64,000 bases of DNA from Gimesia aquarii (GTDB taxonomy: Bacteria > Planctomycetota > Planctomycetia > Planctomycetales > Planctomycetaceae), in the NCBI RefSeq assembly GCF_007748195.1, contig NZ_CP037920.1, positions 4,539,800-4,603,799 on the forward strand. Reading direction: 5' to 3'. Every line of letters begins with the position of its first letter. Position 1 is the stretch's first letter. Below the pieces are notes generated by a model, which worked only from the letters and a program-made list of their open reading frames with translations, made no database searches and had not been told where the DNA came from. Made by a program: the position numbers and the translations under genes. Of the stretch, positions 1-10,695 are shown one piece after another.

Positions 1-87
1 CACGAACGGAAACGGTACAGACAGCAAGTCCTGAAGAAGGACTATTTTCTCATTCTTCAAACCATCACGACTCAATAAGATTTACCG
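1..87. other. Left edge, upstream of ileS
   Basis: Only 87 bases precede ileS. Frame 1 is open from the edge to a TAA at 76-78, frame 2 closes with TGA at 32-34, and frame 3 stays open into ileS. The end of an upstream gene may therefore lie here, but I cannot tell which frame is real. A 6-bp hairpin (arms AGTCCT 27-32 and AGGACT 38-43) is followed by ATTTTCTC and could be a weak terminator. Confidence 0.25.
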
Positions 88-3000
88 ATGTTTCAAAAAG
101 TAACTGACGCCAGCTTCATTGAAGGTGAACACGATGTCCTCAAATTCTGGGAAGACAATCGGATTTTTGACCAGCTTCGCCAGAAAAACAAAGGAAAACC
201 CAAATGGAGTTTTATTGATGGTCCCATGACTGCCAATAACCCGATGGGAGTTCACCATGCGTGGGGCAGGGCATACAAAGACGCCTACCAACGCTATTAC
301 GCGATGACAGGACACGAACTCCGTTTTCAAAATGGATTTGATTGCCAGGGTCTCTGGGTGGAAGTGGAAGTGGAAAAAGAGCTTGGCTATGGAACCAAGC
401 AGGAAGTCGTCGAAGACGGTATTGACAAGTTCGTGAATGAGTGTAAAAAGCGAGTGTTGCGTTTTGCAGCCCGACAGACCGAGCAGTCGGTTCGCCTGGG
501 TTACTGGATGGACTGGGATGACCCTGAACAGCTACGAGCGTTAGCCGAATTCGTTGGTACGGACGCAGATTTCAATTTCACAGCTCCCAGTGGTCAGCAG
601 GTTACAGATACCGCTGATATGTTGGTCTCACGTCTGGGAAACGCCGAATGGGGTGGAAGTTACTTTACATTCTCCACCGAAAATAATGAAACAATCTGGA
701 CTTTTCTCAAAAAGTGTTTTGAACGGGGTAAGGTTTATCGTGGTTATGATGTGATGCCCTGGTCCGGACGGGGAGGCAGTGCTTACAGTCAGATGGAAGT
801 CGCTGACGGACGAAAGCTTTCTGTCCATCGTTCAGTTTTCGTCAGGTTCCCGCTGAAAGATCGTGAGAATGAATATCTGCTGATCTGGACGACCACTCCC
901 TGGACTCTGACCAGTAATGTCGCCGCTGCCATTAATCCAGAATTGGACTATGTTAAATTACGCGCCAAGAAAGATGATGCAGTCTATTATTTTGCAAAAG
1001 ATAACCTGGAATATCAAAGATTAAGCAAAGAATACAAAGAAGGTTTTGGTCGACCGGAATGGTCGTGGCCTAAGGATGTACCCAAGCTGAAAACACTGGC
1101 GCAAATCTTCAAAGAGCAGGGGGGTTACGAAATTCTCGACACGATCAAAGGAGCCGAGATGGTGGGTTGGGAATATACAGGCCCTTTTGATGATCTTCCT
1201 GCTCAGCAATCGCCAGGTGGCTATCCCAGTGATGAAACACTACTGGATAAAACAGGAATCACCTGTCATCAAGTCGTTGATGGCGGCCGCGATTTTAAGG
1301 GCAATCCACATGTTGTTGCAGGTGAGGGAACGGGTATCGTACATACAGCTCCTGGCTGCGGCGATGTCGATCATCAGTTGGGGAAACAACTAGGACTCGT
1401 CGCAATCGCTCCTTTAGGCGAGGACGGGCGATTTGGAGAAGGGTTTGGGGAATTCACTGATGTAGAAGCCATTGATCCAGCAACACCTGATTTAGTCTTT
1501 GAATTGTTGAAACAAAAAGGCCTTCTGGTTTCAGTCGAACAATATCCACACATTTATCCGCACTGTTGGCGAACTGGTGATGAATTGATCTTCCGACTTG
1601 TTGATGAATGGTTTATCAACATGGACTGGCGAGAAGAAATCAAAGATGTGACCAGACAGATTGACTGGGTTCCCTCAAGCATTGATGGTGAACAGCATGA
1701 ACTGGAATGGCTCACCAATATGCGAGACTGGATGGTATCCAAAAAGCGATTCTGGGGCTTAGCGCTCCCGATTTGGGTTGATGAAGAAACGGAGGATTTC
1801 GAGGTCATTGGATCTCTGGCTGAGTTAAAAGAACGCGCCGTGGAAGGCTGGGAAGCACTCGAAGGGCATACCCCCCACCGTCCCTGGATCGACGAAGTAA
1901 AACTCCGTAATCCCAAAACCGGCAACCTGATGTCACGCATCCCCGATGTGGGTAATCCCTGGCTGGACGCGGGCATTGTTCCTTTCTCAACCATGCAATA
2001 CAACACAAATCCAGAAGAGTGGAAAAAATGGTATCCAGCAGATCTTGTTTCTGAGTGCTTCCCCGGTCAATTCCGAAACTGGTTCTATGCATTGCTCTCG
2101 ATGGCAACCATGATGGATGGGACACCTCCCTTTAAAACCCTACTAGGCTATCGTCTGGTTTTGAATGAAGAAGGGAAGCCAATGCATAAATCGGATGGAA
2201 CCGCGATCTGGTTTGAAGAAGCTGCTGAACAGTTGGGTGTCGACACCATGCGCTGGATGTATCTGGCACATAATCCGGCATCTGATCTGCGTTTTGGTAT
2301 GCGACACCCGGATCAGGAAGTAACGCTAGTCACACCGGAAGGTCCAATCAATCAAACAAAAGAAGGTGCTCCCACCTGTCTGGTTGAAAGTAAGCCAGCG
2401 GATGAAATTCGACGTCAGGTGCTCATTCCACTCTGGAATTCTTATGCTTTCTTTGTCAACTATGCACGACTTGATGAATTTGACCCATCACTGGAAAGTG
2501 TTCCTGTCGCAGAACGGCCTGAAATCGATCGCTGGATTTTATCGAACCTGCAGTCATTACTGGCTACTGCGAAAACAGAAATTGCAGCTTATAACTATGC
2601 CGCTTTCTTGAAAAAAGCGACTGCGTTTATCGATGATCTATCGAATTGGTATATCAGGCGCAATCGGCGTCGTTTTTGGCGTTCTCAGGATGCAAATGAT
2701 ACGGATAAGCTCGCCGCTTATCAAACATTATTCGAAGTTCTGGTGACACTCTCGAAGGCATTAGCCCCCAGTATTCCATTCCTAACGGAAAGAATCTATC
2801 AGAATCTGGTGACTAGCTGGGACCAGACTGCTCCACCGAGCGTACACCTTTGCGATTATCCGCAATGCGATTCGACTCTCTTAGACGAAGAGCTCAATTT
2901 CCATGCTTCACAAGCGCAAATTGTAGTTAAATTAGGTCATAAACTACGAGATGAATCCAATCAACGCGTGCGGCAGCCTCTGGCAGAATTGAGATTCGCC

Positions 3001-3636
3001 TGCCAGACTCCAAAGCAGATGGACGCAATCGAAAGTCTCGCAAATACGATCGAAGAAGAATTAAATATTAAAAAAGTGACCCGCTGTGAAAACCTGGATG
3101 AACTTGTGAGCTATACCTACAAGCCAAATCTGAAAACGCTCGGCCCTAAATATGGGAAACTACTGGGCATGCTGCGCCAACAACTTCCTGAATTGGGCGA
3201 TGCTGTGCTTGGACCACTCAGACGCGGTGAATCTGTCTCTCTCGAATTATCTGAAAACCAAATCGATCTGCAACCAGAAGATGTTTTGGTCGGAACAGAG
3301 CAAGCTGCCGACTGGGTCTGTGCTGACGATCAGGGAATTCAAATCGCCATCTCAACGAAATTGACACCTGAATTAGAAGAGGAAGGGATGGCCCGTGACT
3401 TTGTGCGGCAGGTACAACAACTTCGCAAAGAAGCCGATCTGGAAATTGAAGATCGCATCAATATCTATTTTAACTCCAATGGAGCAACAGAAGTCGAAAA
3501 ATCTGTGACAGGCTGGTCTGAATACATTCTGGGAGAAACACTGGGTGACACTCTCAATCAATCAGACGACACTGATGACACAAAAGAGGTCACAATTGGT
3601 AGCTCCAAAGTATCAATTCGAATTGAAAAATCGTAA
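88..3636 (+). CDS. ileS: Isoleucyl-tRNA synthetase, GxHH (IleRS2-like) type
   Basis: Cytoplasmic class I aminoacyl-tRNA synthetase that charges tRNA-Ile with isoleucine. The protein has 1182 residues: Rossmann catalytic domain, inserted editing domain, anticodon-binding helical domain and C-terminal extension. The signature usually read as HxGH appears as Gly54-Val-His-His57, directly after a PMTANNPM segment. The KMSKS loop reads KPMHKS at 697-702. In the family literature the swapped GxHH signature belongs to a subset of eukaryote-like type 2 IleRS enzymes and goes with strong mupirocin resistance. I saw no C-terminal zinc-finger cysteine cluster of the kind typical of IleRS1. The ATG at 88 is the first good start. 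The gene converges with the sulfatase that ends at 3723. The enzyme call is certain; the resistance phenotype is inferred. Confidence 0.97.
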   Translation: MFQKVTDASFIEGEHDVLKFWEDNRIFDQLRQKNKGKPKWSFIDGPMTANNPMGVHHAWGRAYKDAYQRYYAMTGHELRFQNGFDCQGLWVEVEVEKELGYGTKQEVVEDGIDKFVNECKKRVLRFAARQTEQSVRLGYWMDWDDPEQLRALAEFVGTDADFNFTAPSGQQVTDTADMLVSRLGNAEWGGSYFTFSTENNETIWTFLKKCFERGKVYRGYDVMPWSGRGGSAYSQMEVADGRKLSVHRSVFVRFPLKDRENEYLLIWTTTPWTLTSNVAAAINPELDYVKLRAKKDDAVYYFAKDNLEYQRLSKEYKEGFGRPEWSWPKDVPKLKTLAQIFKEQGGYEILDTIKGAEMVGWEYTGPFDDLPAQQSPGGYPSDETLLDKTGITCHQVVDGGRDFKGNPHVVAGEGTGIVHTAPGCGDVDHQLGKQLGLVAIAPLGEDGRFGEGFGEFTDVEAIDPATPDLVFELLKQKGLLVSVEQYPHIYPHCWRTGDELIFRLVDEWFINMDWREEIKDVTRQIDWVPSSIDGEQHELEWLTNMRDWMVSKKRFWGLALPIWVDEETEDFEVIGSLAELKERAVEGWEALEGHTPHRPWIDEVKLRNPKTGNLMSRIPDVGNPWLDAGIVPFSTMQYNTNPEEWKKWYPADLVSECFPGQFRNWFYALLSMATMMDGTPPFKTLLGYRLVLNEEGKPMHKSDGTAIWFEEAAEQLGVDTMRWMYLAHNPASDLRFGMRHPDQEVTLVTPEGPINQTKEGAPTCLVESKPADEIRRQVLIPLWNSYAFFVNYARLDEFDPSLESVPVAERPEIDRWILSNLQSLLATAKTEIAAYNYAAFLKKATAFIDDLSNWYIRRNRRRFWRSQDANDTDKLAAYQTLFEVLVTLSKALAPSIPFLTERIYQNLVTSWDQTAPPSVHLCDYPQCDSTLLDEELNFHASQAQIVVKLGHKLRDESNQRVRQPLAELRFACQTPKQMDAIESLANTIEEELNIKKVTRCENLDELVSYTYKPNLKTLGPKYGKLLGMLRQQLPELGDAVLGPLRRGESVSLELSENQIDLQPEDVLVGTEQAADWVCADDQGIQIAISTKLTPELEEEGMARDFVRQVQQLRKEADLEIEDRINIYFNSNGATEVEKSVTGWSEYILGETLGDTLNQSDDTDDTKEVTIGSSKVSIRIEKS

Positions 3637-3722
3637 GAAACTCAATGCGGAACAGCTAATGCGAAATACAATTCCGTTCTGACATGCTTAAGCAATTTAT
3701 TCATGTTCACAATGAAGAATCA

Positions 3723-5642
3723 CTATGGCTTCTTGAGATTCGTGGGTGTTTCTTTTTCCTCAATTCTTTCAATCAGTCGTGACACGTATGATTGCAATCT
3801 TCGATTCAGGTTTGGATTCTTACGAGGTAGCTGTGTAATTTTCTCTTTGACTGGCGCAACCTTTTCGTCCAGTTTTTCGAGTCCATTCAATGCCAAGATA
3901 GCAACGTAAAGCCCATCCTGATTCTGATTTGAAAGCGAAAATAATGTATTAACAGCATTCCGCACATCTTTTTTATTACCAAATTTTCCGAGAGCTTCTG
4001 CAGCAATACACCGCACTGATTTTGAAGAATCTTTTAATGACTCTCGTAATTCGTGGCGACCTTGTTGAACTGCATCTCTACCGCTAATCAAGAGGCCCAT
4101 CGCAGCCCAATAACGAACCGCTGAATTAGAATCCTTCAATCCTGTTATTAGTTGATCCTGGGTATCAGAATTGTTGGATGATGCCAATTCCGCCATCGCC
4201 AGAATTTTGGACAAAGGGTAAAGCTCTGTATTTTTCCCGCTGAGGTAGGGAGCCCCACCATCAGAAAGACTGTGAATTTCCGCTTCAGGTAGAAAACCCA
4301 AGTCTCGAACTTCTAACAGCTTCTTCTGTTGAGCCTCACGAAGCTTGGCTAAAATGTCCTGGTGATCTCGTGAGGACGCTAGATTATTCACTTCGTCTCG
4401 ATCTGCCTCCAGATCGTACAATTCCTCTGCTGGTTTCGTCTCCCAGAAATAGGTTTGAGGCGGTTTCAGCTGCCCTGCGTCGTACATTTTCTTCCAGACC
4501 TGAGTTGTCGGGGTCTGAAACATATAGTTTAAATACTGACCATACTTTTTATGAGGCATATAATTTCTGATATAGAGATAACGCTTATTTCTGACAGATC
4601 GCACCAGATCGTACCGCTCGTCCATGCGACCTCGAAACCCAAATTGATACTGCTGAGCGGGTGCCTCATATTTTCCCATAAACGCATTTCCCTGCATGTG
4701 CTCTGGAGGTTTAATCCCAGTCAAGCTTAACAGAGTGGGTGCAAAATCAACAAAGCCAACCAATCGGTCTGACTTACCTTGAGCCTGGTAATCTGCTGGC
4801 GCTAAATTTCGAAATTTGGGTGGAATATAAACAACTAACGGAACCTGCAAACCAGAATTGTAAGGCCATCGTTTGCTGCGAGGCATACCTGATCCGTGAT
4901 CTCCATAATAGAAGACAATCGTATCATCGGCTAATCCTGCGTCTGCCAACTCTTTGAGATTTTTTCCTACCAATGCATCCATTTCAGTAATACGATCGTA
5001 GTATTGTGCCCAGTCATGACGTACTTCCGGCGTATCAGGGTGATAAGCGGGAATTCGGACTTTAGCAGGGTCATGTACTAGTTTGTGTGGCCGATTGCGT
5101 ATCTTACTTTCATGACTAATCGTATGATTAAATACAGCAAAGAAGGGTTGTTCTGGCTTTCTATTCTTCCAATGCGCTTTTCTGCTGGATTCATCCCACA
5201 CAGTACCTGGTTTGGCTACGTTATAATCCTCTTTACTGTTATTCGTGCAATAGTAACCTGCTTGTCTGAGATACTGAGGATACATCAAAACGCCATCAGG
5301 TAGTTTCACCATACTCCGCATATGCTCGGCTCCCAGACAAGTAGGATACATGCCTGTAATTAAAGTCGTTCGTGCGGGAGCACAAACAGGAGCAGTCGAC
5401 CAGCAGTTAAGGTAGATCATTCCTTGAGATGCCAACTTATCGATATGAGGGGTATCTGCATACTGATCCCCATAACATCCAAGATGAGGCCCATTATCTT
5501 CGCTGGTAATCCATAGAATATTGGGACGTCCGACCTCTGAATCCGCTGCAAAAAGCATCAGGTTGAAATTCAATACCACAGCAATGATCAAAGCAAACTG
5601 AATCCAACCCATATGATTTCTCAAAGAAGTTCTACACTGCAT
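3723..5642 (-). CDS. Secreted sulfatase with C-terminal HEAT-like repeats
   Basis: A 639-residue exported sulfatase that should hydrolyse sulfate esters or N-sulfo groups on polysaccharides. Residues 12-32 form a signal peptide or anchor. The alkaline-phosphatase-fold sulfatase domain spans about 38-470. The formylglycine motif Cys87-Ala-Pro-Ala-Arg91 has the catalytic cysteine, so maturation would need a formylglycine-generating enzyme encoded elsewhere. The ITSEDNGPHLGCYGD stretch carries the N-terminal metal ligands and resembles the heparan N-sulfatase (SGSH) branch. From about 490 to 620 are helical repeats of HEAT type, with units such as AVRYWAAMGLL and SVRCIAAEALG, which may bind substrate or a partner. 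The substrate is unknown. The ATG at 5642 begins the hydrophobic leader closely enough to be preferred. Confidence 0.92.
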   Translation of the reverse strand: MQCRTSLRNHMGWIQFALIIAVVLNFNLMLFAADSEVGRPNILWITSEDNGPHLGCYGDQYADTPHIDKLASQGMIYLNCWSTAPVCAPARTTLITGMYPTCLGAEHMRSMVKLPDGVLMYPQYLRQAGYYCTNNSKEDYNVAKPGTVWDESSRKAHWKNRKPEQPFFAVFNHTISHESKIRNRPHKLVHDPAKVRIPAYHPDTPEVRHDWAQYYDRITEMDALVGKNLKELADAGLADDTIVFYYGDHGSGMPRSKRWPYNSGLQVPLVVYIPPKFRNLAPADYQAQGKSDRLVGFVDFAPTLLSLTGIKPPEHMQGNAFMGKYEAPAQQYQFGFRGRMDERYDLVRSVRNKRYLYIRNYMPHKKYGQYLNYMFQTPTTQVWKKMYDAGQLKPPQTYFWETKPAEELYDLEADRDEVNNLASSRDHQDILAKLREAQQKKLLEVRDLGFLPEAEIHSLSDGGAPYLSGKNTELYPLSKILAMAELASSNNSDTQDQLITGLKDSNSAVRYWAAMGLLISGRDAVQQGRHELRESLKDSSKSVRCIAAEALGKFGNKKDVRNAVNTLFSLSNQNQDGLYVAILALNGLEKLDEKVAPVKEKITQLPRKNPNLNRRLQSYVSRLIERIEEKETPTNLKKP

Positions 5643-5730
5643 TTTATTTTCTTTCAGTTCTGATCTTTTAAAAGCGTTGAGATTTTGTTGTTTTTGAATA
5701 TGAATATCTGACGTTTTTTAATTCACACCA

Positions 5731-7308
5731 TTATTTACTACGTAAGTCATAACATAAAAGTGAATCCTGATCACGTAAAAATAATTTCCCATCGGCTACA
5801 ACAGGATGAGGCCAAGCGGGCTTTCCACTCCGTTGAGGTTGGTTGAACCGCCCTTTTTCTACATACGCTTTGGGATTGAGCTCAACTAAGGCAATAGGGC
5901 CTGCTTCACTCCGCATATAGATATGACCATCAGCACAAGTAAGTGCCCCTTTACCAACAGATCGATTCTGCCAGACTGTTTCTCCATTTGATAAATTGAT
6001 ACAAGTAAGCACACCTGGATCGCTTGACCCATAAACGAACCCATCTACTACCACCATACCACCATGGTGGTTTTTCATATCTTGGGTGAAGAACCCTAGC
6101 TGAGCAGTCGCACGATTTTGTGAAGCAGATAATTTAAGCAGAGCACCACCGGTTCCATAGCCTGAGGCATAAAAAATTGCGTTGTTACGAGCGGAGAAAA
6201 GTGGGGCAGAGCAGTTCGCTGTTTTATTTGCTGCACGATTATTTCCCCATAAAGGTATTCCAGTTTTGGCGTTAACTCCCATGATTCCATCATGGGTAAA
6301 GTTGACATATTGTTTGACACCTCCAACATTCACAATGATGGCAGATGAGTATGCAGCTTTAGGATTACCGGGAACAGCCGCTTTCCAAATCATAGCACCA
6401 TTCTGCTTATTTAGTGCCACCATAGCTGCTCCCTGACCGCCGGGAGAACAAATCAATTTTTCGCCATCAATTAACGGAGATTCACTAATACCCCACACGA
6501 TATTACTCGCATTGAATTCTTGAAGGATATTTTTGGTCCATTCCACGTTCCCGTCTCTGGTTGTCATGCAGGAGAGATCTCCATTTGCCCCTAGCGCATA
6601 TAAAACGTTACCATCAATGGTTGGAGTCGAGCGGGGGCCATTTCCCTGTCCATCTTTAAAAATAGAACCATTTGACTGAGACCAGACTATTTCTCCCGTA
6701 TTTACGTCAAGGGCAATGACCACTTCTTCATTTGACTTGGTTCCCATAGTAAATAACAGATTTCCACTGAGTGAAACGGAAGAGTACCCTTCTCCTAAAC
6801 CACGGGCAGTCCACAGTAATTTGGGTGGAGCCTGATTCCAGTCTTTTAACAAGCCTGTCTCTGCAGAAATGTTTGCTCGCCCCGGGCCTCGAAACTGAGT
6901 CCATGCTTGAGTTGCATTCCCTTGATTGGCAGATCCAAACTGATCTTTCATCTGCACTTCTTTTTTGCGTTTACTCACACGAGGCTTCGGTTTTGATTTT
7001 GTAGCACTACGATTCGTGCTATTCCTTACTGAAAATCGAGTAATTGTTCCAGAGGCTGAAGTAAAAACCGTCGCTCTTTGCCCCACCTTAAATTGATCAA
7101 ATTTTGTTTTTTTGCCGTTGAACGTTGTGGGAATTGTATCTGGGATTAAAAAGCTTTTTTCTTTACCTTGAGATGATTTGATAACCACTCGTTTTTGGTC
7201 TTCCGAAATCGATTGAATAATTCCACTAAAAATAGCAGCATCAATCTGAGACAACCCAAATCCTGAAATCAGACAAAACACCAGACAAAAGAGACGAATC
7301 GACCGCAT
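5731..7308 (-). CDS. Secreted PQQ-like beta-propeller repeat protein
   Basis: A 525-residue exported protein. The ATG at 7308 starts the signal peptide MRSIRLFCLVFCLISG and has GAGGGG six bases upstream; the frame is open further upstream, but that extension would bury the leader. Residues about 26-95 form a small beta domain, followed by a Lys/Arg/Ser-rich linker, then a PQQ/BamB-type eight-blade propeller with repeated units such as VIALDVNTGEIVW and LTCINLSNGETVW. The segment WTQFRGPGRANIS opening the propeller is typical of the many planctomycete proteins of this type. These are usually annotated as BamB-like or quinoprotein-like, but I see no catalytic domain, so a scaffold or binding role is as likely as dehydrogenase activity. 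It is a paralogue of the protein at 9242-10642. Confidence 0.85.
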   Translation of the reverse strand: MRSIRLFCLVFCLISGFGLSQIDAAIFSGIIQSISEDQKRVVIKSSQGKEKSFLIPDTIPTTFNGKKTKFDQFKVGQRATVFTSASGTITRFSVRNSTNRSATKSKPKPRVSKRKKEVQMKDQFGSANQGNATQAWTQFRGPGRANISAETGLLKDWNQAPPKLLWTARGLGEGYSSVSLSGNLLFTMGTKSNEEVVIALDVNTGEIVWSQSNGSIFKDGQGNGPRSTPTIDGNVLYALGANGDLSCMTTRDGNVEWTKNILQEFNASNIVWGISESPLIDGEKLICSPGGQGAAMVALNKQNGAMIWKAAVPGNPKAAYSSAIIVNVGGVKQYVNFTHDGIMGVNAKTGIPLWGNNRAANKTANCSAPLFSARNNAIFYASGYGTGGALLKLSASQNRATAQLGFFTQDMKNHHGGMVVVDGFVYGSSDPGVLTCINLSNGETVWQNRSVGKGALTCADGHIYMRSEAGPIALVELNPKAYVEKGRFNQPQRSGKPAWPHPVVADGKLFLRDQDSLLCYDLRSK

Positions 7309-7508
7309 AAGAAGCCCCTCATTTTCGAGATACGAGCCATAATTCCCCAGTATTGCCGCTACCAGGATTGGATTATGTAGACTTGAATTATACTCTAGCA
7401 CAGACACCGGATGAAGCAGGAAACGTAAATTGATCCATTTTTACGATCTTTTGTAATCTGTTCATTACCCGTTCAGATTTGACAGACAACGAATCAGTTT
7501 TGTTTGAA

Positions 7509-8537
7509 TTACCTCAGAAAGACTTCGGTCAACACAGGACGATGGTCAGATACCCAAGTCCATCTATTTTCGCAATGACTGACACCAATCTGATCGTTCA
7601 CCCAAATACTGTCGAGGTCGAGAACTGGCAGAGGTAAAGGCCAAGTTGCCATATAGCCATCTCCAGCGACTTCAAAAGAATTTTTTAAGTACCTTCTTAA
7701 AGGTTGAAAGTGAACTGAATCACTGGGAGTATTAAAATCCCCCAAGACTAAAGCAGGTTGATCGTTTGTTTCAGAAACTAATTTCGCCAATGCGACTAGT
7801 GCTTCCTTTCTTGATTTCAATACATTGCTCTTAATGTCTACAAGATAAACCGATAATTCGGCTTTTGCCCTCTGATCTGGCTTCAAACTCAATCGTTCAT
7901 ACTTCCCCATCTCGCTAAGTGTACCTGAACTATGATGTGTAATGGGCACTCTGGATAAGCACACAAAGCCATTCTTTACAACTTGATGAGGATGATCGGG
8001 AAATGAATTCAGCCAAAACTGTTTCATTTCAGCTGAACCAGGTCCTGCTTCCACTAGACCGATGAGATCAGCATCCAAATTTCTTAACTCATCTAAAACC
8101 GCATCCATGCCCCACAGTCGATCTCCAATATTCCAAAAAGCAATCCGTCTTATTGAACGATTTACCTCTTTTAATTCTAACTGAGAGTTGTTGCGCTGAA
8201 ATTGAGTGTTCGCACACCAAATCCCCGTAATAATAGATAGCACGAGCCAGACGAAAGCAATTCGATGCCAACCAGCGCGCCAGGATAAAACAAAAAGTAT
8301 CGCCGCTCCAAAACTTAGTAAAATCAGTGGTGTCATGTAATAAATTAATGTTGATATTACACCTCCGGAATCACGAATCGTTAACCGAATCATTAACGCC
8401 AAAACTAAAAACGTAGAGAGGCTGAGAATGAAAATTCTAGACAGCCAGAATCGTGGCCCCTTCATGAATATTAGTAAATTCTGATCTGAGATTTTATTCT
8501 CAAAGTTTGTCTTATTCTCAGATTTTTGGAGACTCAT
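7509..8537 (-). CDS. Membrane-anchored endonuclease/exonuclease/phosphatase family protein
   Basis: A 342-residue protein with three N-terminal membrane helices (about 33-51, 62-84, 92-108) and a C-terminal endonuclease/exonuclease/phosphatase (DNase I-like) domain from about 130. Catalytic signatures are intact: FWNIGD with Asn136, GLVEAG with Glu163, LGDFNTPSD with Asp267 and Asn269, and VSDHRPV with Asp331 and His332. It should be a metal-dependent phosphodiesterase facing the compartment beyond the inner membrane, acting on nucleic acid, phospholipid or a phosphorylated small molecule; the family does not fix the substrate. The ATG at 8537 is preferred over a GTG at 8552, though neither has a strong ribosome-binding site. 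It is divergent from the RidA-family gene. Confidence 0.85.
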   Translation of the reverse strand: MSLQKSENKTNFENKISDQNLLIFMKGPRFWLSRIFILSLSTFLVLALMIRLTIRDSGGVISTLIYYMTPLILLSFGAAILFVLSWRAGWHRIAFVWLVLSIITGIWCANTQFQRNNSQLELKEVNRSIRRIAFWNIGDRLWGMDAVLDELRNLDADLIGLVEAGPGSAEMKQFWLNSFPDHPHQVVKNGFVCLSRVPITHHSSGTLSEMGKYERLSLKPDQRAKAELSVYLVDIKSNVLKSRKEALVALAKLVSETNDQPALVLGDFNTPSDSVHFQPLRRYLKNSFEVAGDGYMATWPLPLPVLDLDSIWVNDQIGVSHCENRWTWVSDHRPVLTEVFLR

Positions 8538-8708
8538 ATTGACCGTTTTCACTTAAATAGATTTCTCTACTCTGAATTAATTTTGGCTAATTCCATATGT
8601 CTATATGTGGTAGATCTCTTCCAAGCTATGTTATGATTTAAGAGTTTTAGTATCAAAGCTGAATTTTCGAAACTCTAACTTCTATTATTCAAGGGAATTC
8701 AATTCACA

Positions 8709-9176
8709 ATGAGCCAAACTCCGGAAGAACGCATACAGGAACTGGGACATTCCTTACCATCTCCACCGCAAGCTGTTGGATCATATATTCCGGCTACACA
8801 GTTTGGAAATGTGATTGTGACGAGTGGTCAGCTACCTTTTATTGGTTCCGAACTAATGTTTAAAGGAAAAATCGGTGACCAACTTCATGAAGATGATGGT
8901 TCCAATGCAGCCAGCTTGTGCCTTTTGAATGCCTTAGCTCAAGTTAAATCTGTTACCGGTGAGCTGTCAAAGATTAATAAAGTGATTCGATTAGAGGGAT
9001 ATGTACATTCTGCTCCTGGATTTGATCGACAACCCTATATCCTGAATGCTGCATCTCAGCTTTTGACAGACATATTTGGCGATATAGGAAAACACACTCG
9101 TGTGGCTTTAGGGATTTCAGAAATGCCATTGAATGCTGCCGTTCAATTAGCCCTCTGGGTCGAAATCAAGGAATAG
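8709..9176 (+). CDS. RidA/YjgF/YER057c/UK114 family protein
   Basis: A cytoplasmic protein of 155 residues, close to the 150-155 residue subgroup of the RidA superfamily rather than the 128-residue archetype. Recognisable features are the GSYIPATQFGNVIVTSGQLP start of the fold, the central Ala/Leu-rich helix and the C-terminal RVALGISEMPLNAAVQLALWVEI. RidA proteins hydrolyse reactive enamine/imine intermediates from PLP enzymes. This subgroup replaces the usual catalytic arginine region with a different segment (TRVALGISEMP), so deaminase activity cannot be assumed. It is apparently monocistronic, 65 bases before a propeller gene on the same strand. Confidence 0.88.
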   Translation: MSQTPEERIQELGHSLPSPPQAVGSYIPATQFGNVIVTSGQLPFIGSELMFKGKIGDQLHEDDGSNAASLCLLNALAQVKSVTGELSKINKVIRLEGYVHSAPGFDRQPYILNAASQLLTDIFGDIGKHTRVALGISEMPLNAAVQLALWVEIKE

Positions 9177-9241
9177 CTAGAGAATTCCAAGCATTAGAAA
9201 CGTGAATCATTTCGGTATTTCTTTTTAATGGATTCAGAAAG

Positions 9242-10642
9242 ATGCCTTCTCCAGAAATCTTATTTAACTGGATGTACTTTTTTAGTTCACATGCATTTCA
9301 AATGAGAATGACCTGTATTTGCCTTGCCTTAATAGTAAACTTGGGTCTTGCAAACGGTCAACTTCCTAAGGTCACTCCTGGCAGTTCTAAATCAAATACA
9401 ATAGTACCCACGGAAGAACCTGAGGAAAAAGCAACACAGTCTCTACAGAAAGGAACCTGGACTTCCTTTCTTGGGAATCACCGTAATGGAATTTCAGACG
9501 AAACCGGGCACAATTTAAACTGGAATCGGCATCGTCCTACCGTTCTCTGGAGGGTCCCCCTGGGAGGCGGTTTTTCTTCGATCGTGGTCGCCGAGGGTCG
9601 TATTTGGACTATGGCGACACATCTAAATAATGATTATGTCGTTTGTTTTGATGCGCACACAGGAAAAAAACTATGGTCTACCTTGGCCGCTCCGACTTAC
9701 CTTGATAGACAAAGACAAGCACGTGGACCACGATCAACGCCAACATATCAAGCAGGCAAATTATACTGTCTCTTACCAGCGGGTGATTTGCTATGCCTCG
9801 ATAGCGCTTCTGGAAAAGTCACATGGCGAGTGAATATTTTCCAGCTCAGTGGTGCCCAAAGACAAGAACAGAAAACAATTTATTACTGGGGCATGTCAGC
9901 TTCACCTCTCATCGAAGGAGATCTAGTGATTCTCCAACCAGGCGGATCCAAAAACAACTCCGTGATTGCCGTTAATAAAAATACCGGAAAATTGGTTTGG
10001 GCTGCTGGAAGTGATTCCCCTGGCTATGGCTCTCCGATCGTGATTGAAGCTGAAGATCAAAGACAACTCATCGTCCCTACCGGCCAATCTGTTCTCTCAC
10101 TTACGCCTGACAAGGGAGATCTGCTCTGGAGAATTGTCTGGGGAAATAAATATAACTGTAACTGCGCCACACCGATCTGGAATGAAGACTCGCTATTTAT
10201 TTCCTCTGCGTATGGAACTGGTTGTATGCGATTTGCGTTAACTACGCAGAATGAACAAATTCGCCCTATTTCACGCTGGAAAAACCTTGCACTTCAAAAT
10301 CAATTTGCCACAAGTATTATCAAGGATGGATATATTTATGGTCCACATGGAGACTTGGCTTCAGTCACATATCGCTGCCTTGATATGCAACGCGGTAAAG
10401 TGCAATGGATCTCCAGGCGAGTAGGAAAGTGCACACAAATCGCTGTGCAAGACCACATAATTTGTCTCACAGAGCAGGGAACACTGATTTTAATTGAAGC
10501 GAATCCAACTGAGTATCGTGAAAAAGGAAAACTCACTGGACTACTCAGCTTTAAAGCTTGGGCGCATCCAGCAATTGCAAACAAAAGGCTTTATATTCGA
10601 GACGAAAAAAGGCTCATCTGCATCGACCTTAAACAAAAATAG
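9242..10642 (+). CDS. Secreted PQQ-like beta-propeller repeat protein
   Basis: A 466-residue exported propeller, paralogous to the product of 5731-7308 but without its N-terminal beta domain. The start may be ATG 9242 (weak AGAAAG upstream) or the internal ATG 9302/9308, which begins the hydrophobic leader MRMTCICLALIVNLGLANG. The signal peptide favours an internal start, but no ribosome-binding site is visible there. The first blade is preceded by WTSFLGNHRNGIS. Later blades show the PQQ repeat pattern (VVCFDAHTGKKLW, LLCLDSASGKVTW, VIAVNKNTGKLVW). No quinoprotein catalytic residues were recognised. Function unknown; probably a periplasmic binding or scaffold protein. Confidence 0.83.
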   Translation: MPSPEILFNWMYFFSSHAFQMRMTCICLALIVNLGLANGQLPKVTPGSSKSNTIVPTEEPEEKATQSLQKGTWTSFLGNHRNGISDETGHNLNWNRHRPTVLWRVPLGGGFSSIVVAEGRIWTMATHLNNDYVVCFDAHTGKKLWSTLAAPTYLDRQRQARGPRSTPTYQAGKLYCLLPAGDLLCLDSASGKVTWRVNIFQLSGAQRQEQKTIYYWGMSASPLIEGDLVILQPGGSKNNSVIAVNKNTGKLVWAAGSDSPGYGSPIVIEAEDQRQLIVPTGQSVLSLTPDKGDLLWRIVWGNKYNCNCATPIWNEDSLFISSAYGTGCMRFALTTQNEQIRPISRWKNLALQNQFATSIIKDGYIYGPHGDLASVTYRCLDMQRGKVQWISRRVGKCTQIAVQDHIICLTEQGTLILIEANPTEYREKGKLTGLLSFKAWAHPAIANKRLYIRDEKRLICIDLKQK

Positions 10643-10695
10643 CCGCGGAAAGGGACCAACCAAACCACGGCTTATACTAAAAATGCTGATGACTA

